From NCBI GenBank assembly GCA_963681505.1, contig OY811992.1:5342724-5406723 (forward strand): 64,000 bases of DNA, written 5' to 3'. Source of the DNA: Eunapius fragilis. Taxonomy: Eukaryota; Porifera; Demospongiae; Spongillida; Spongillidae. Shown here one piece after another: positions 53,201 through 63,078 of this stretch. The number at the start of each line of letters is the position of its first letter. The first letter of the stretch is position 1. The notes under the pieces were generated by a model. The model was given only the letters and a program-made list of their open reading frames with translations, searched no databases and was not told where the DNA came from. A program made the position numbers and the translations under genes.

Positions 53201-56200
53201 CCAATACGGTACAGCCACACCCATTCCTGTACCCACATAACCCCCCCCCCCCCAATGTTAGACCCCCTCCATGAGGATGATGGCCCTATGGGACAAGGTT
53301 AGCTGATCATCATGGGGGTGTGGTCTAGTTCACTCTGCCCGGTCCCCAGACCAGTCGGCCAACCTGGATGAGCCCTGCTATGACAAGGTAGCCCTCCTCA
53401 TAGGGAACAAGAAGTACCACACAAACAAGCTGAGACTGAACACCCCTGAAAATGACACTCAGGACTTGGCCGCCATTCTAAGCAGTGCAGACTTCAAAGT
53501 GGTCAGCCTTATCAACCTGAGCAAGCAGGAGATGCAGATGGCAGTGGACTATTTCCTTACACTCCTGGGGAAGAACGTCTATGCCTTCTTCTTCTTCGCA
53601 GGGCATGGCTTCGAAGTGAACAACAGTAACTACATGATGGCCGTAGATGCCCCCATGGAGAAGAACCCTGACTTCTGTCTGTGCGCACAGCAGGTGTTGG
53701 AAGCCATGCAAGCGCGTGGCGCCAAACTTAGCGTCATGGTCCTTGACATGTGCCGTGTGGCTTCAACGTGAGCCCCTCCCTCCTGTTGTGGCCACACCCC
53801 ATACCCTTAACCCCTCCCTCCTGTTGTGGCCACACCCTATGCCCTTAACCCCTCCCTCCTGTTGTGGCCACACCCCATGCCCTTAACCCCTTCTTGTTTC
53901 CCTTGCAGAAATTCTAGCAAGTTTTCAATTCCTGTGATAACCCCAAGCAGAGAGTACACAGGATATTATGTCTATGGATTCTCATGGTCAGATAACTTCC
54001 TAAATTGTTCAGCTCCTACCACATCCTCTCTCCCCCTCCTCCTCTCCCCCTCCCCCTCCTCCTCTCCCCCTCCCCCTCCTCCTCTCCCCCTCCTCTTCCT
54101 CTCTTCATCTCCCCCTCCTCCTCTCCTCCTCTCCCCCTCCTCCTCTCCTCCTATCCCCCTCCTCCTCTCCTCCTCTCCCCCTCCTCCTCTTCCTCTCTTC
54201 ATCTCCCCCTCCTCCTCTCCTCCTCTCCCCCTCCTCATCCTCTCCTCATCTCCCCACAAGCTCACCATGTGAGCGTGCCTATGAGAAAGTCCCATCCTCC
54301 GAGGCCCCAGACCCAAGTTGCTCTGATCCAGAGAGCGGGAGGAACAACAGCATATTTATGGCAGCAATAAAGAAATGCTTTGAGCAGGGAAAGAACACTA
54401 ATGAACCAGTTGACAGACTGTTTCAAGAAGCTGCATTAGGTGTGTGCATGTGTGTGTGTGCATGTGTGTGTATGCATGTGTGCGCATTGTGTGAGTATGT
54501 GTGTATATGCATGTGTGTGTTTATGTGTGTATTGTAGTTGACACGCATGTATGTGTAGATGGTGGTGATGGTGCATATGTGCAGGTGTGCAGAAGACGAG
54601 GATGGTGAGGCCTGATGAACCATGGCAGAAGCCAGAGATACGATCCAACTTGGGGCACCCTCTGTCCTTATGGGATAGGTGTGAGCCTGTACAGGGAAGG
54701 ATGGAGACATCAAGCCTGCTCTGGAAGGAAGCACATTGTATGCTTCACCCCCCCCCCCCCCCTTTGTGACCACACCCATTAACGACTATAATAACTTAAG
54801 GTGTTTTCACCATTAGCAAGCACATATCCAATGGTGTGTCCACATTTGAGCAATTGACCATTAGTGGACCAAATCATTGGCCATTAGTTGACCAAATCAT
54901 TGACCATTAGTTGACCAAATCATTGACCATTAGTTGACCAATCATTGGCCATTAGTTGACCAAATCATTGACCATTAGTTGACCAAATCATTGACCATTA
55001 GTTGACCAATCATTGGCCATTAGTTGACCAAATCATTGACCATTAGTTAACCAAATTATTGACCATTAGTTGACCAAATCATTGACCATAAGTTGACCAA
55101 TCATTGGCCATTAGTTGTCCAAATCATTGACCATTAGTTGACCAAATCATTGACCATTAGTTGACCAAATCATTGACCATCAGTTAACCAAATTATTGAC
55201 CATTAGTTGACCAATCATTGACCATTAGTTGACCAAATCATTGACCATTAGTTGACCAAATCATTGACCATTAGTTGACCAAATCATTGACTATTAGTTG
55301 ACCAAATCATTGACCATTAATTGACCAATCATTGACCATTAGTTGACCAAATCATTGACCATTAGTTGACCAAATCATTGACCATTAATTGACCAATCAT
55401 TGGCCACTAATTGACCAATCATTGACCATTAGTTGTAGATTATTTTGTTTGTTGTGGAAACTCCATTAGTTACACCTTCACACTATTTGGTTAATTGACC
55501 ATTGACCCACCTCTAACTGCTAATGATTACAATTGTGCGTTGGTAATGCAGTCACCCCTCATCTTGCCCCACCCACCTCCTCTTGCCACACCCACTTCCT
55601 CTTGCCACACCCACCCTCACATCCATTATCTCACCCCCTCCTCCTCCCCAGGTGTCCCTTTGCCAGTAGTTGTAGGCTCAGATGATGGAAGCTTGGCTTT
55701 AAGACTTCATTTTGAGGCAGAGTTCTCTAATGTGCTGGTGGTGACAGTGGAGCTCTTGAATGGCTGCGTTCTAAAGGCAGAGATGTTGTCTCTACGCATG
55801 GAGCTCCTGGAGCATTCTGTACACTTCCCGGTCAGTGATGGTTATATGGGCGTGTCCCTATGTGCCACACCCCCTTCTTGTGTTTTTAGCCATTAAAGAG
55901 TGAGGAATACCGGGCTGAAGACTCGCAGTATGCATATGGCCATGAGCAGGTGAGCAGGTTGGGTTGTGGTCTGTTGGGTTGTGGTCAGACCTCTGGAACT
56001 AATTACATGAATTTTTTTTGTACTTGCAGAAGCACAGTAAAAAAGATCTCATTCATATGAAGATATGTGAGCTTCAGAAGTTGCAGGTAACGCTGTTTTA
56101 ACGCATTTCTTCACTCAGTGATATATGCTGTTTACTGCTTAGAAACCTCCCGTAACCCTCCGTATTTTCGCTACGTACAACCTATGGCGGGGCAGTGAAG

Positions 56201-56280
56201 AGCAGCTGCAGCAAAGTTGCGTCATAACATATGCGCTGGCTCCGCCCCCGCTCTATGCCAAGGTCGTTACCACCCATTGA
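50222..56280 (+). CDS. MALT1: MALT1 paracaspase
   Basis: Thirteen exons (50222-50540, 50597-50875, 50933-50947, 51818-52069, 53014-53208, 53350-53767, 53909-53986, 54261-54439, 54585-54737, 55652-55830, 55890-55949, 56030-56086, 56143-56280) give 773 residues. Order: death-like domain (about 1-106), Ig1 ('LELTCVATGVPPPTYMWF'), Ig2 ('FQWFKDGQPLPYG', 'GTYTCSV'), linker, paracaspase ('DKVALLIGNKKY', 'DFKVVSL', 'FFAGHGFE', 'LSVMVLDMCR'), and a C-terminal Ig-like region ('HFEAEFSNVLVV'). The catalytic His (about 439) and Cys (about 488) are intact and 49 residues apart, as in human MALT1. It cleaves after arginine and scaffolds BCL10-type NF-kB signalling. The 15-base exon 3 and the TPTPLYT repeat in exon 5 are notable. 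Introns are packed with minisatellites. Confidence 0.92.
50948..51817 (+). repeat. TCC/CATCAC minisatellite in MALT1 intron 3
   Basis: About 850 bases built only from CACTCCTCCCCATCACCTC and CATCACCTCCATCACTCCTC units. It fills the whole intron between exon 3 and the Ig2 exon. It is pyrimidine-rich on the coding strand with almost no G, so long open frames in both directions are artefacts. Confidence 0.95.
52145..52556 (+). repeat. 44 bp tandem repeat in MALT1 intron 4
   Basis: The unit GGTATGTACCCATATATGGT plus ATATATTCATACACCCCTACCCCT is repeated about nine times with few changes (CATGCA for CATACA). The length is not a multiple of three and the unit has no stop in any frame on the plus strand, so three overlapping open frames appear. 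They are not genes. Confidence 0.93.
53776..54255 (+). repeat. Minisatellites in MALT1 introns 6 and 7
   Basis: Intron 6 holds about three copies of a 39-40 base unit (CCCTCCCTCCTGTTGTGGCC plus ACACCCCATGCCCTTAA). Intron 7 (53987-54260) is mostly CTCCTCTCCCCCTC repeats. The 78-base exon 53909-53986 lies between them. Confidence 0.85.
54855..55435 (+). repeat. 23 bp minisatellite in MALT1 intron 9
   Basis: Roughly 25 copies of CCATTAGTTGACCAAATCATTGA, some one base shorter (ACCAATCATTG). It forms most of the 0.9 kb intron between 54737 and 55652. Confidence 0.95.
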
Positions 56281-56369
56281 TTCAACCAACTCGGTCCCCA
56301 GTCCCCAGTCCATACACATCGGATACATTTTTTTACAATATGATTCAATACAATTAACGTTTTGTGCTA

Positions 56370-57086
56370 TCAAACACTATTCGTGTTCCTACACGAAGCA
56401 AGTCTTTTTATTACTGTATCCACTATTGTGTCGATACTGGAGGCAATGTCGCACGTGATCACGTGTTCGTCGGAGTCCGGTGGCTCAAGCGTATGAAGCT
56501 GCGAGTCTAGAAGGGCCAATGGCATGAAGTGGCCGCTTCTCGACCCAATACGTGAGGCTAGCACCTCTCTGGATCCGGTGAGGTGGACGAATACAACATG
56601 GCTGGCTAGGTCTGAGTCTCCCACCAAAGTTTGTCTGTAACTGTGCCGAAGGGCGGAGCATGCCAACACCACGCCTACCTGCTGCTCCGCCCCCTTACGG
56701 AGTACCTCGTGTAAGGTCTTTAGCCACGGTTGTCGGTCCTACGGAGAAATGAGCCCTTTATCAACGTGTACGTTAGGAGAAGTGGTACCTCATCCGTGAG
56801 GGGGTGGCCTTGAGTCATTTTCAGGACGTTCTCTTTCGGTTGCCAATCATCTCCGTCTTCGAACTTCCACCCCAACTAGACCATTACCAGGGCATGCTGT
56901 AGGTTAATAACACCCCCATTCATATACATGTATTCGTTCACCTTATCAGCCAATGCCTTGCCAACTGTACTCCTGTTGGGCGGAAGTGCAGTGAAAGGCG
57001 TCACTTACCCCCGCCCCGCCCCCAAGATTTTACTTTCCACTTCCGCTCACTCCCATCACAATGATTATACTGGTTGATGGGTCCAT
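56370..57086 (-). CDS. IDNK: Gluconokinase
   Basis: Exons 57086-57034, 56972-56942, 56875-56789 and 56738-56370 join in frame to 179 residues (human IDNK has 187). The P-loop 'IVMGVSGSGKST' spans the first intron. 'GWKFEDGDDWQPKENVLKM' and 'GHPLTDEDRQPWL' match the gluconate-binding region. 'VLACSALRHSYR' and 'GHFMPLALLDSQLHTLEPP' are strong family motifs. It phosphorylates gluconate to 6-phosphogluconate, feeding the pentose phosphate pathway in the cytosol. It faces MALT1 tail-to-tail with 89 bases between stop codons. Confidence 0.93.
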
Positions 57087-57204
57087 CCTAGCAGACATCG
57101 ACTTCCTGTTCCTCTGGTACAAAGTGTACGGCTGATAGTCACGTGAGCTGCAGCAGGTGTGTACATGTATGTAAGCTTATTAGAATAATGTGGCTATCGT
57201 AATG

Positions 57205-57510
57205 GTACTGGTACTGGGGTACTGGTACTGGGGTACTGGTACTGGGGTACTGGTACTGGGGTACTGGTACTGGGGTACTGGTACTGGGGTACTGGTACTG
57301 GGGTACTGGTACTGGGGTACTGGTACTGGGGTACTGGTACTGGGGTACTGGTACTGGGGTACTGGTACTGGGGTACTGGTACTGGGGTACTGGTACTGGG
57401 GTACTGGTACTGGGGTACTGGTACTGGGGTACTGGTACTGGGGTACTGGTACTGGGGTACTGGTACTGGGGTACTGGTACTGGGGTACTGGTACTGGGTA
57501 CTGGTATTAT
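57205..57510 (+). repeat. 14 bp minisatellite GGGGTACTGGTACT
   Basis: About 21 almost perfect copies just upstream of the IDNK start codon (57086, minus strand). The array therefore lies in the IDNK promoter or 5' region. Tyr/Thr/Val/Pro repeat frames are artefacts. Confidence 0.95.
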
Positions 57511-57769
57511 TAATATGCGATCGCTGATTTCTTTTGTAAAATGCCAAGCTGTGTTTGCACCCCGCCCCTCCTCTCCACGCGGGGCCAATATCCGCACAGA
57601 TGCGGTAAATGCTTAATTAAGTAGAATGAACAGCCACAGATTAATTACTTGCAGCTAGATTAGATTTTACTATCGATTAAACACCTACATTGATACGTCA
57701 GACTGTAAACAGTCTGTGTGAGGTCTGTGTACCATAATGTGGTTTTCAATTTCGTTGATTTATAGTTTT

Positions 57770-57955
57770 GTATGAAAAACGTGATGTTATTGGGGGAAGG
57801 GTCAAACGTGGTGTCATTGGGGGAAGGGTCAAGCATGGTGTCATGGGGAAGGGTCAAACGTGGTGTCATTGGGGGAAAGGTCAAACATGGTGTCATCGGG
57901 GGAAGGTGTCATCGGGGGAAGGTGTCATTGGGGGAAGGGTGTCATTGGGGGAAGG
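57770..57955 (+). repeat. GTCATTGGGGGAAGG tandem repeat
   Basis: Units GTCATTGGGGGAAGGGTCAA plus ACATGGT and shorter GTCATTGGGGGAAGGGT versions, about eight in total, in the IDNK-FERM intergenic region. Confidence 0.8.
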
Positions 57956-58231
57956 GACTTCACCCTTGCCTTAGCAGGGTTGCCAGCTTGCAGCGTCATC
58001 CCAGAAAGGTTCACAGTTACGTTACTATGTCATTGTAAGTAAGCCCCCCGGGTGACTCGGAGTGAGTTTAATAATAACGTAACTATGAACCTTCCCGCGC
58101 CTGAACTGATTATATAACTGATATTGATAAAACTTTTAAGTTCTCTACATACAGGTAGTATGTTCATCATCCGTCGGGATATACCAAAGATTGGGATGTT
58201 TAAATCAGTTATGTTTTTCTGTACGCATAGT

Positions 58232-58234
<3 letters not shown>

Positions 58235-58305
<71 letters not shown>

Positions 58306-58356
58306 CGCGCGCGCGTACGTGTTCGTGTGTGTTTGCGTGTGTGCGTGTATGTATGG

Positions 58357-58420
<64 letters not shown>
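58235..58420 (+). repeat. (TG)n-(GC)n-(TG)n tract, potential Z-DNA
   Basis: About 60 bases of TG run into about 19 bases of pure GC alternation. After a short mixed stretch (58316-58358) there are another 60 bases of TG. Alternating purine-pyrimidine sequence of this length favours Z-DNA. It ends about 180 bases before the FERM gene start codon. No coding meaning. Confidence 0.95.
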
Positions 58421-58422
<2 letters not shown>

Positions 58423-58603
58423 ATGCATGCATGGTATTGTGCGGCAAAACATGCGCAATACCCAATACAAATCAGCTCCGCATCATGAGAGGGTGCCAAA
58501 CATGCAGACGTCGCCAAATTTTTTTATTAGCTCCGCCCACAGTGGAATACGCAAGGCGTGGTTTCCATAAGAGGCTGCCAAAGTGTGGGATCTTCAGTTG
58601 GAA

Positions 58604-61069
58604 ATGTTTCGCCGTCTGCACCTGTACAGATGGAAACCATCCAGCGGTCATGTGTATCGCGTTGTTGCTCTTGATGGTAGCACTTGGACCTACGAGCTTG
58701 AGGTAGATATACATGCGAACGTCTTCCGCGACAAATGTAACCGGTTTTACCGTGTGATACAGACACGTGCAAAGGGTACCGAGCTGCTTCAGTTAATACT
58801 CAGAGACCTAGCCATTCCGGACGGTGACTATTTCGGACTCTTTCAGGCAGAAAATAATAGGGTATGTGGTTTTGCGGATTCGGAATTAATCTGCCGCTAT
58901 GCATGTATACACTTACCGCGGATTGGTCGTGTAGCAATGGATCATTCTTAACAAATCTCTCAAGAAGCAACTGAGAGGTTGGATCATTCTGTATGCTTGA
59001 TAGTTTAAGCAGCGTAGTGTCACTGCAGGTAACGGACCACACCTCTTGTACCTCGGTGTCGAGGTCTACCCGAAGGACCACAACAATCTATTGTCCCCAA
59101 CAACAAGGTACACCATACCATCTATACCCTGTATAGCTCTGATGGTCTACTATACATGCACACCACTTTGAATAAAGATATCAAATCTATCTCCAAGCAA
59201 AAAGAGAAATGGAAAGCAAAAGGTGGTGCATGTGACGGGGTTTTTTTTTTTGTTTTACCATGCACGTGATTCATCCCTGTTGAATTATTGCTTGCTTAGG
59301 ATGGTGCGTTCAAGTGAAATGCGGGTCGACTTGCAAACCCACGTTAGGAATGAAGGTACGGACATGCGTTCAATTTATCGATAACCCATGCACTAACGTT
59401 AAATTACGAGCCAGCAGCCGGGTGGGATATGACGGATTCAGTCTCAGCTGCAACAGAAAAACAAGACCACGTAGAAAGCACTAAGTAAGTTAAACGCCCG
59501 CTCCTAACAGCCCGCGTTAATAGAGTTTCGCATGCAGTGGGAAGTCCCGCGATGATTGCGCAAGGGACTTCTTAGAAGTGGCCCAACTTGAAGACAACTT
59601 TGGTACATTTATTTACACTGCGCTTGTAAGATATTATGTCTGCTCTGGGTGCCACTGTTTGAACACGCCTGTCGCCACAGGATTCCAGCCGTCGCCCATT
59701 GTCTTTGAGCGTCGGCCCCAGTGGGCTGACTATTGTTGGTGGCACCCACGTGGAATGGTGAGAAACGTATAACATCATGTGATGAAGTAAAGGAGTTGTT
59801 TGCCGTCACAGGGATTCTGTTTCGAAAGTCTCCTCACTTGGAAGGCATCTCACAATATGTACAGTGGATACAATGGTTTGTCTGGTGCATTCTGCATGGT
59901 TACGCCCGTGCCGTTAACAGTATAACACCTGCAGCAGGAAACACAAGCTCCACCCATTGCAATAACGTTTGCATCGTCCAGTCTGTGTGGTTCTGTTGCA
60001 GCACACTGCCTCAGGCTCAAATCGTTGTACAGGTACGTCATACCGTTTGATAGCTTAGGTTATCTCAGCCATACTTATAACTGCCTCCCATGCAGTGATT
60101 TGGCTTGTGAAAGTACTAAAACAAAGTTGAAAAGACTTCTAAGCCTGAGGTCAGTGACACACCCACTATTAAATGTCTGTTGGATAATTGTAGCATTATG
60201 TTTATTGCTACACAGGCTTGGCAGAGATGCCATTGGGTATGGTCTGATATGTTTATCCCCTCCCCCTTTTATTTAAAATCATGTCACACACAGAAAACAC
60301 AGTGGTCAGTCACCACGCCCAACAAGAATAAAGAAAACATCATCATTCTCTATCAGATTTCGATCTTTTAGAAACCACCATACAATCCTTTCTGGACACT
60401 CAGTGGAAAATATTGCCCAATCAACTCCTTCCTCTTTTAATGAGTCAATCTATCGACAGCAAACGCATCAGATCGGATCACCAATACAATACCTCTCCCT
60501 CTCCTTGACTCCTCCCCCTTCCCCTACACCAGTAGACTGTCATGTAGCAAGCTCAACAGATTCATGTGCACATCACATACCAGAGACTGCCACATCTGTA
60601 GTGTGTGACTTAACATCACCGCCATTATCACAGCTATGTGCAGATGACTGCAGTGTCAATGGTTGTGACCAGAACAATGAATCTAATGTCCCCTCTGAAG
60701 TAGGGAACTTGGATAGCTTGCTTCAGACCTTGGAGGAAAAGTTTAAGGAACAGAGAACGTCTTCTATCTACTCTGATACAGATCAACACCCAGGCATTGT
60801 CACCACTAGTAGCAGAGCAAAAAGGTACAGTGTGGGTGTGATGTGTGTACATTTATATAGTGCTCTAATTCGAAACTGTGTACTTAAACAGAAGCAAGAG
60901 TGCGACAGATATCCACTGTGTGAAGGCCAAACCCAATGCTGGTTATTACAAGACTCATTTAAGCTCAGTGGAACTGGGTTGCTTCTCGCCCCCAACAACT
61001 ACAGACCCTCATGTACGAAGTCTAGTGTATGATTCCTGTCAAAGCCAGGCACTTGGCACGGAGCTATAG
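58604..61069 (+). CDS. FERM-domain protein with C-terminal PDZ ligand
   Basis: Fourteen exons (58604-58702, 58763-58861, 58935-58977, 59029-59107, 59300-59355, 59418-59484, 59565-59625, 59681-59757, 59812-59875, 59938-60032, 60096-60149, 60216-60236, 60294-60824, 60892-61069) close in frame to 507 residues. F1: 'VVALDGSTWTYELE', 'DYFGLF', 'KSLKKQLR', 'LLYLGVEVYPKD'. F3 (PTB-like): 'KDFLEVAQLEDNFGTF', 'PLSLSVGPSGLTIVGG', 'AAHCLRLKSLYR'. Then a FERM-adjacent-like 'IGKHSGQSPRPTRIKK' and a Ser/Pro-rich tail ending TEL, a class I PDZ-binding motif. Such proteins link membrane proteins to the cortex. The F2 lobe is much shorter than usual; exons may be missing between 59107 and 59300. It resembles the FRMD/EPB41/PTPN class; subfamily undecided. 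Confidence 0.8.
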
Positions 61070-61171
61070 CACTTAAGATTGTCCTGTTTTAATGAAACCT
61101 TTAATAATTTATGTACTTGACAAGATAACATCTACTCATGCTATGTGAAGGGGAGTGTACAAAAACATGAA

Positions 61172-62184
61172 TTATCGTGCATCTGTTGGCACCTCTGGTT
61201 TTGAACATTGCTCCTTCACTGCCAATAACTCATCCTGCAACCCTTTGATAATTGAGTTCTTTTTCTCCTCAAGCTCTGACAGTTCCTTTTGTTGAGACAA
61301 GTTTGCATCCTTAGCTGCTACAAGATCTGTATAATAGGTTTCATAACTGAAGTACCATCACATACAGGGGGTCAGGTCATTGTACCATCGCCTCACATGC
61401 ACAAAAAAAGGCAATGTTTTAGTCTATTCGTGGACACACTGTATAATAGTGTTGCGTTGTACCGTCACATATAACAGGGATACCCCCCATATACAAGGAG
61501 CAGTAAGGGAAAGAAGTACATACCTTTTGACAGACCATCTATTTTAACTTCACATACATTCCTATGTGTGTGGGTGTGTGAGAGAACATGAGAACTGTCC
61601 AAATTAGAATTATCACAGTAACTAACATTTTGGCTTTTAAATCATTCACGGACACTGTGGTTTCTCTTAGCTCGCCTGGAAACGACCATAGTTAAGTTGA
61701 GATATACGTGCTGAAGTGTAAGAATCTATAACGTACTCTCTTTAGAACTTAATTCTTTCTTACAACTGTCCCTTTCATCCGTCAGTGTCTTGAGGTTACT
61801 CTCTGCAGTACGCTGAGATTAGTATGGAATAAGTCAGCGGCTTCCTAGACCTCTCCCCCACCCCCACATACATACCATAGCCCTTGCGCCTTCTGCCAAT
61901 TGTAACTCCAGAGCGCTTTGCTTCTTTTCGACTTCCACTTTCAACTGCTGAGTAGAAGCTAGGTCTTCGGCCAATTCATTTACGCGATCTTGAAGTGTTT
62001 TGATGTCAACTCGAGCATTTTGTACTGCTTTAGTGAGAACGTCACTTTCTTCGTGCAACTGACGGATACGCGACGTTTTGTTCCAATAAACATACACTAG
62101 AATTACTAGAACAGATCCAAAGGCTACGGTAAGCAGTAACGAAGTGTTGTTACGCCCAGGCCCACTGACGACATTGCGCGCCAT
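61172..62184 (-). CDS. Single-pass membrane coiled-coil protein
   Basis: Exons 62184-61876, 61800-61737 and 61326-61172 give 175 residues. A short N-terminus is followed by one hydrophobic helix ('LLLTVAFGSVLVILVYVYW', about residues 16-34). Continuous coiled coil follows ('LTKAVQNARVDIKTLQDRV', 'QQKELSELEEKKNSIIKGLQ'), then a short tail. The type II topology with a coiled-coil lumenal part resembles Golgi proteins of the GOLM1/CASC4 type, but that is only resemblance of layout. Tail-to-tail with the FERM gene (102 bases) and head-to-head with FAM219 (92 bases). Confidence 0.75.
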
Positions 62185-62276
62185 TTTTAAAGCTGTGCAC
62201 TATTTGGAAGTCATGTGAAAAATATCTTCCGTTGCTAATCAATCATACATGTATTTGTAATAGCCATGTTATATGG
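62185..62276. promoter_or_regulatory. 92 bp bidirectional spacer, coiled-coil gene/FAM219
   Basis: Start codons at 62184 (minus) and 62277 (plus). AT-rich, with no clear core element. A shared promoter is likely by spacing alone. Confidence 0.5.
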
Positions 62277-63002
62277 ATGGACAAGCCTTTGTTTGAATCT
62301 CCGGTAACCACTGCGTCTCAAACTTTGCCTGTGAGCTACGTTATAGGGATGCTATAGCTCGTTTAAACGGGTGTATACTACATACAGGGGAGAGCAATTC
62401 CACTGCGTGTTATTCAAAAGGGACCATCTAAACTACAGCAGCAAATAGGTAGGCCCTTGACCGGTGTCACATATTCGTGACTTGCGCTCTGTTTGACCTA
62501 ATTCAGAGCAGCAACGACAGTCGGCTCGGAGCTCAAGGCGTCCTTCCGCTGAGACGAGGTACCTTAGTTTACGTCATTAGCCTCTTTCTAACCTCCTATC
62601 GGCAGGGTGCAGGAGCGACGAGTTGAGTACATGCCGATACCAGGGCAGGAGGATGGGGGGCAAGTATTAGTGGTAGCCATCGACTACACGTTAATATGTG
62701 TGTTTCTGTGCTTAGCAGTGTTGACGGAGAAGGATACAAAAGCGTAAGTAAGTATATGTTCGTTACTAACAGTTATAAACGATTTATCCATTCAGGCGCA
62801 CCCAGATGTTAAGGAACAGCTGATAAAAGACGGCTACAGGTAAGCCCACACAGCCGGCGGGGAAATACGAATGTATTCTTAACATGCAATTTCTTTAAGA
62901 CTGGGAGAGTTGTCGGATGACGAAGAACTAGATCTTATTCCTGCAAGACAGTTGCGCGCAGACGAAACACCTTACTGTGCATGTGTGTGTTCTATGATGT
63001 AA
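62277..63002 (+). CDS. FAM219-family protein
   Basis: Exons 62277-62303, 62388-62448, 62507-62558, 62606-62689, 62716-62743, 62796-62839 and 62900-63002 give 132 residues. The C-terminal 'VKEQLIKDGYRLGELSDDEE' then 'LDLIPARQL' and the final cysteines match FAM219A/B ('QLLKDGYRLDEIPDDEDLDL', 'IPP'). 'IPLRVIQKGPSKLQQQI' matches the N-terminal basic stretch. No biochemical function is known for the family. The exon 4 end (62689) uses a weak GTTAAT donor and is the least certain junction. It is compact, with introns mostly 46-84 bases. Confidence 0.82.
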
Positions 63003-63078
63003 TCTATTTTTATTGTGATGCAATATTGTGAACCGTATATCATTGTACACTCGAAGAAGGCGGAGATACGTATTTTCG

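Noticed and set aside
57139-57597. Tyr/Pro/Thr/Val repeat ORFs on both strands
   Set aside because: 14 bp minisatellite; no start or splice context.
58124-58706. Cys-Val and Thr-His repeat ORFs
   Set aside because: TG/CA alternation. Only the part from 58604 is real (FERM exon 1).
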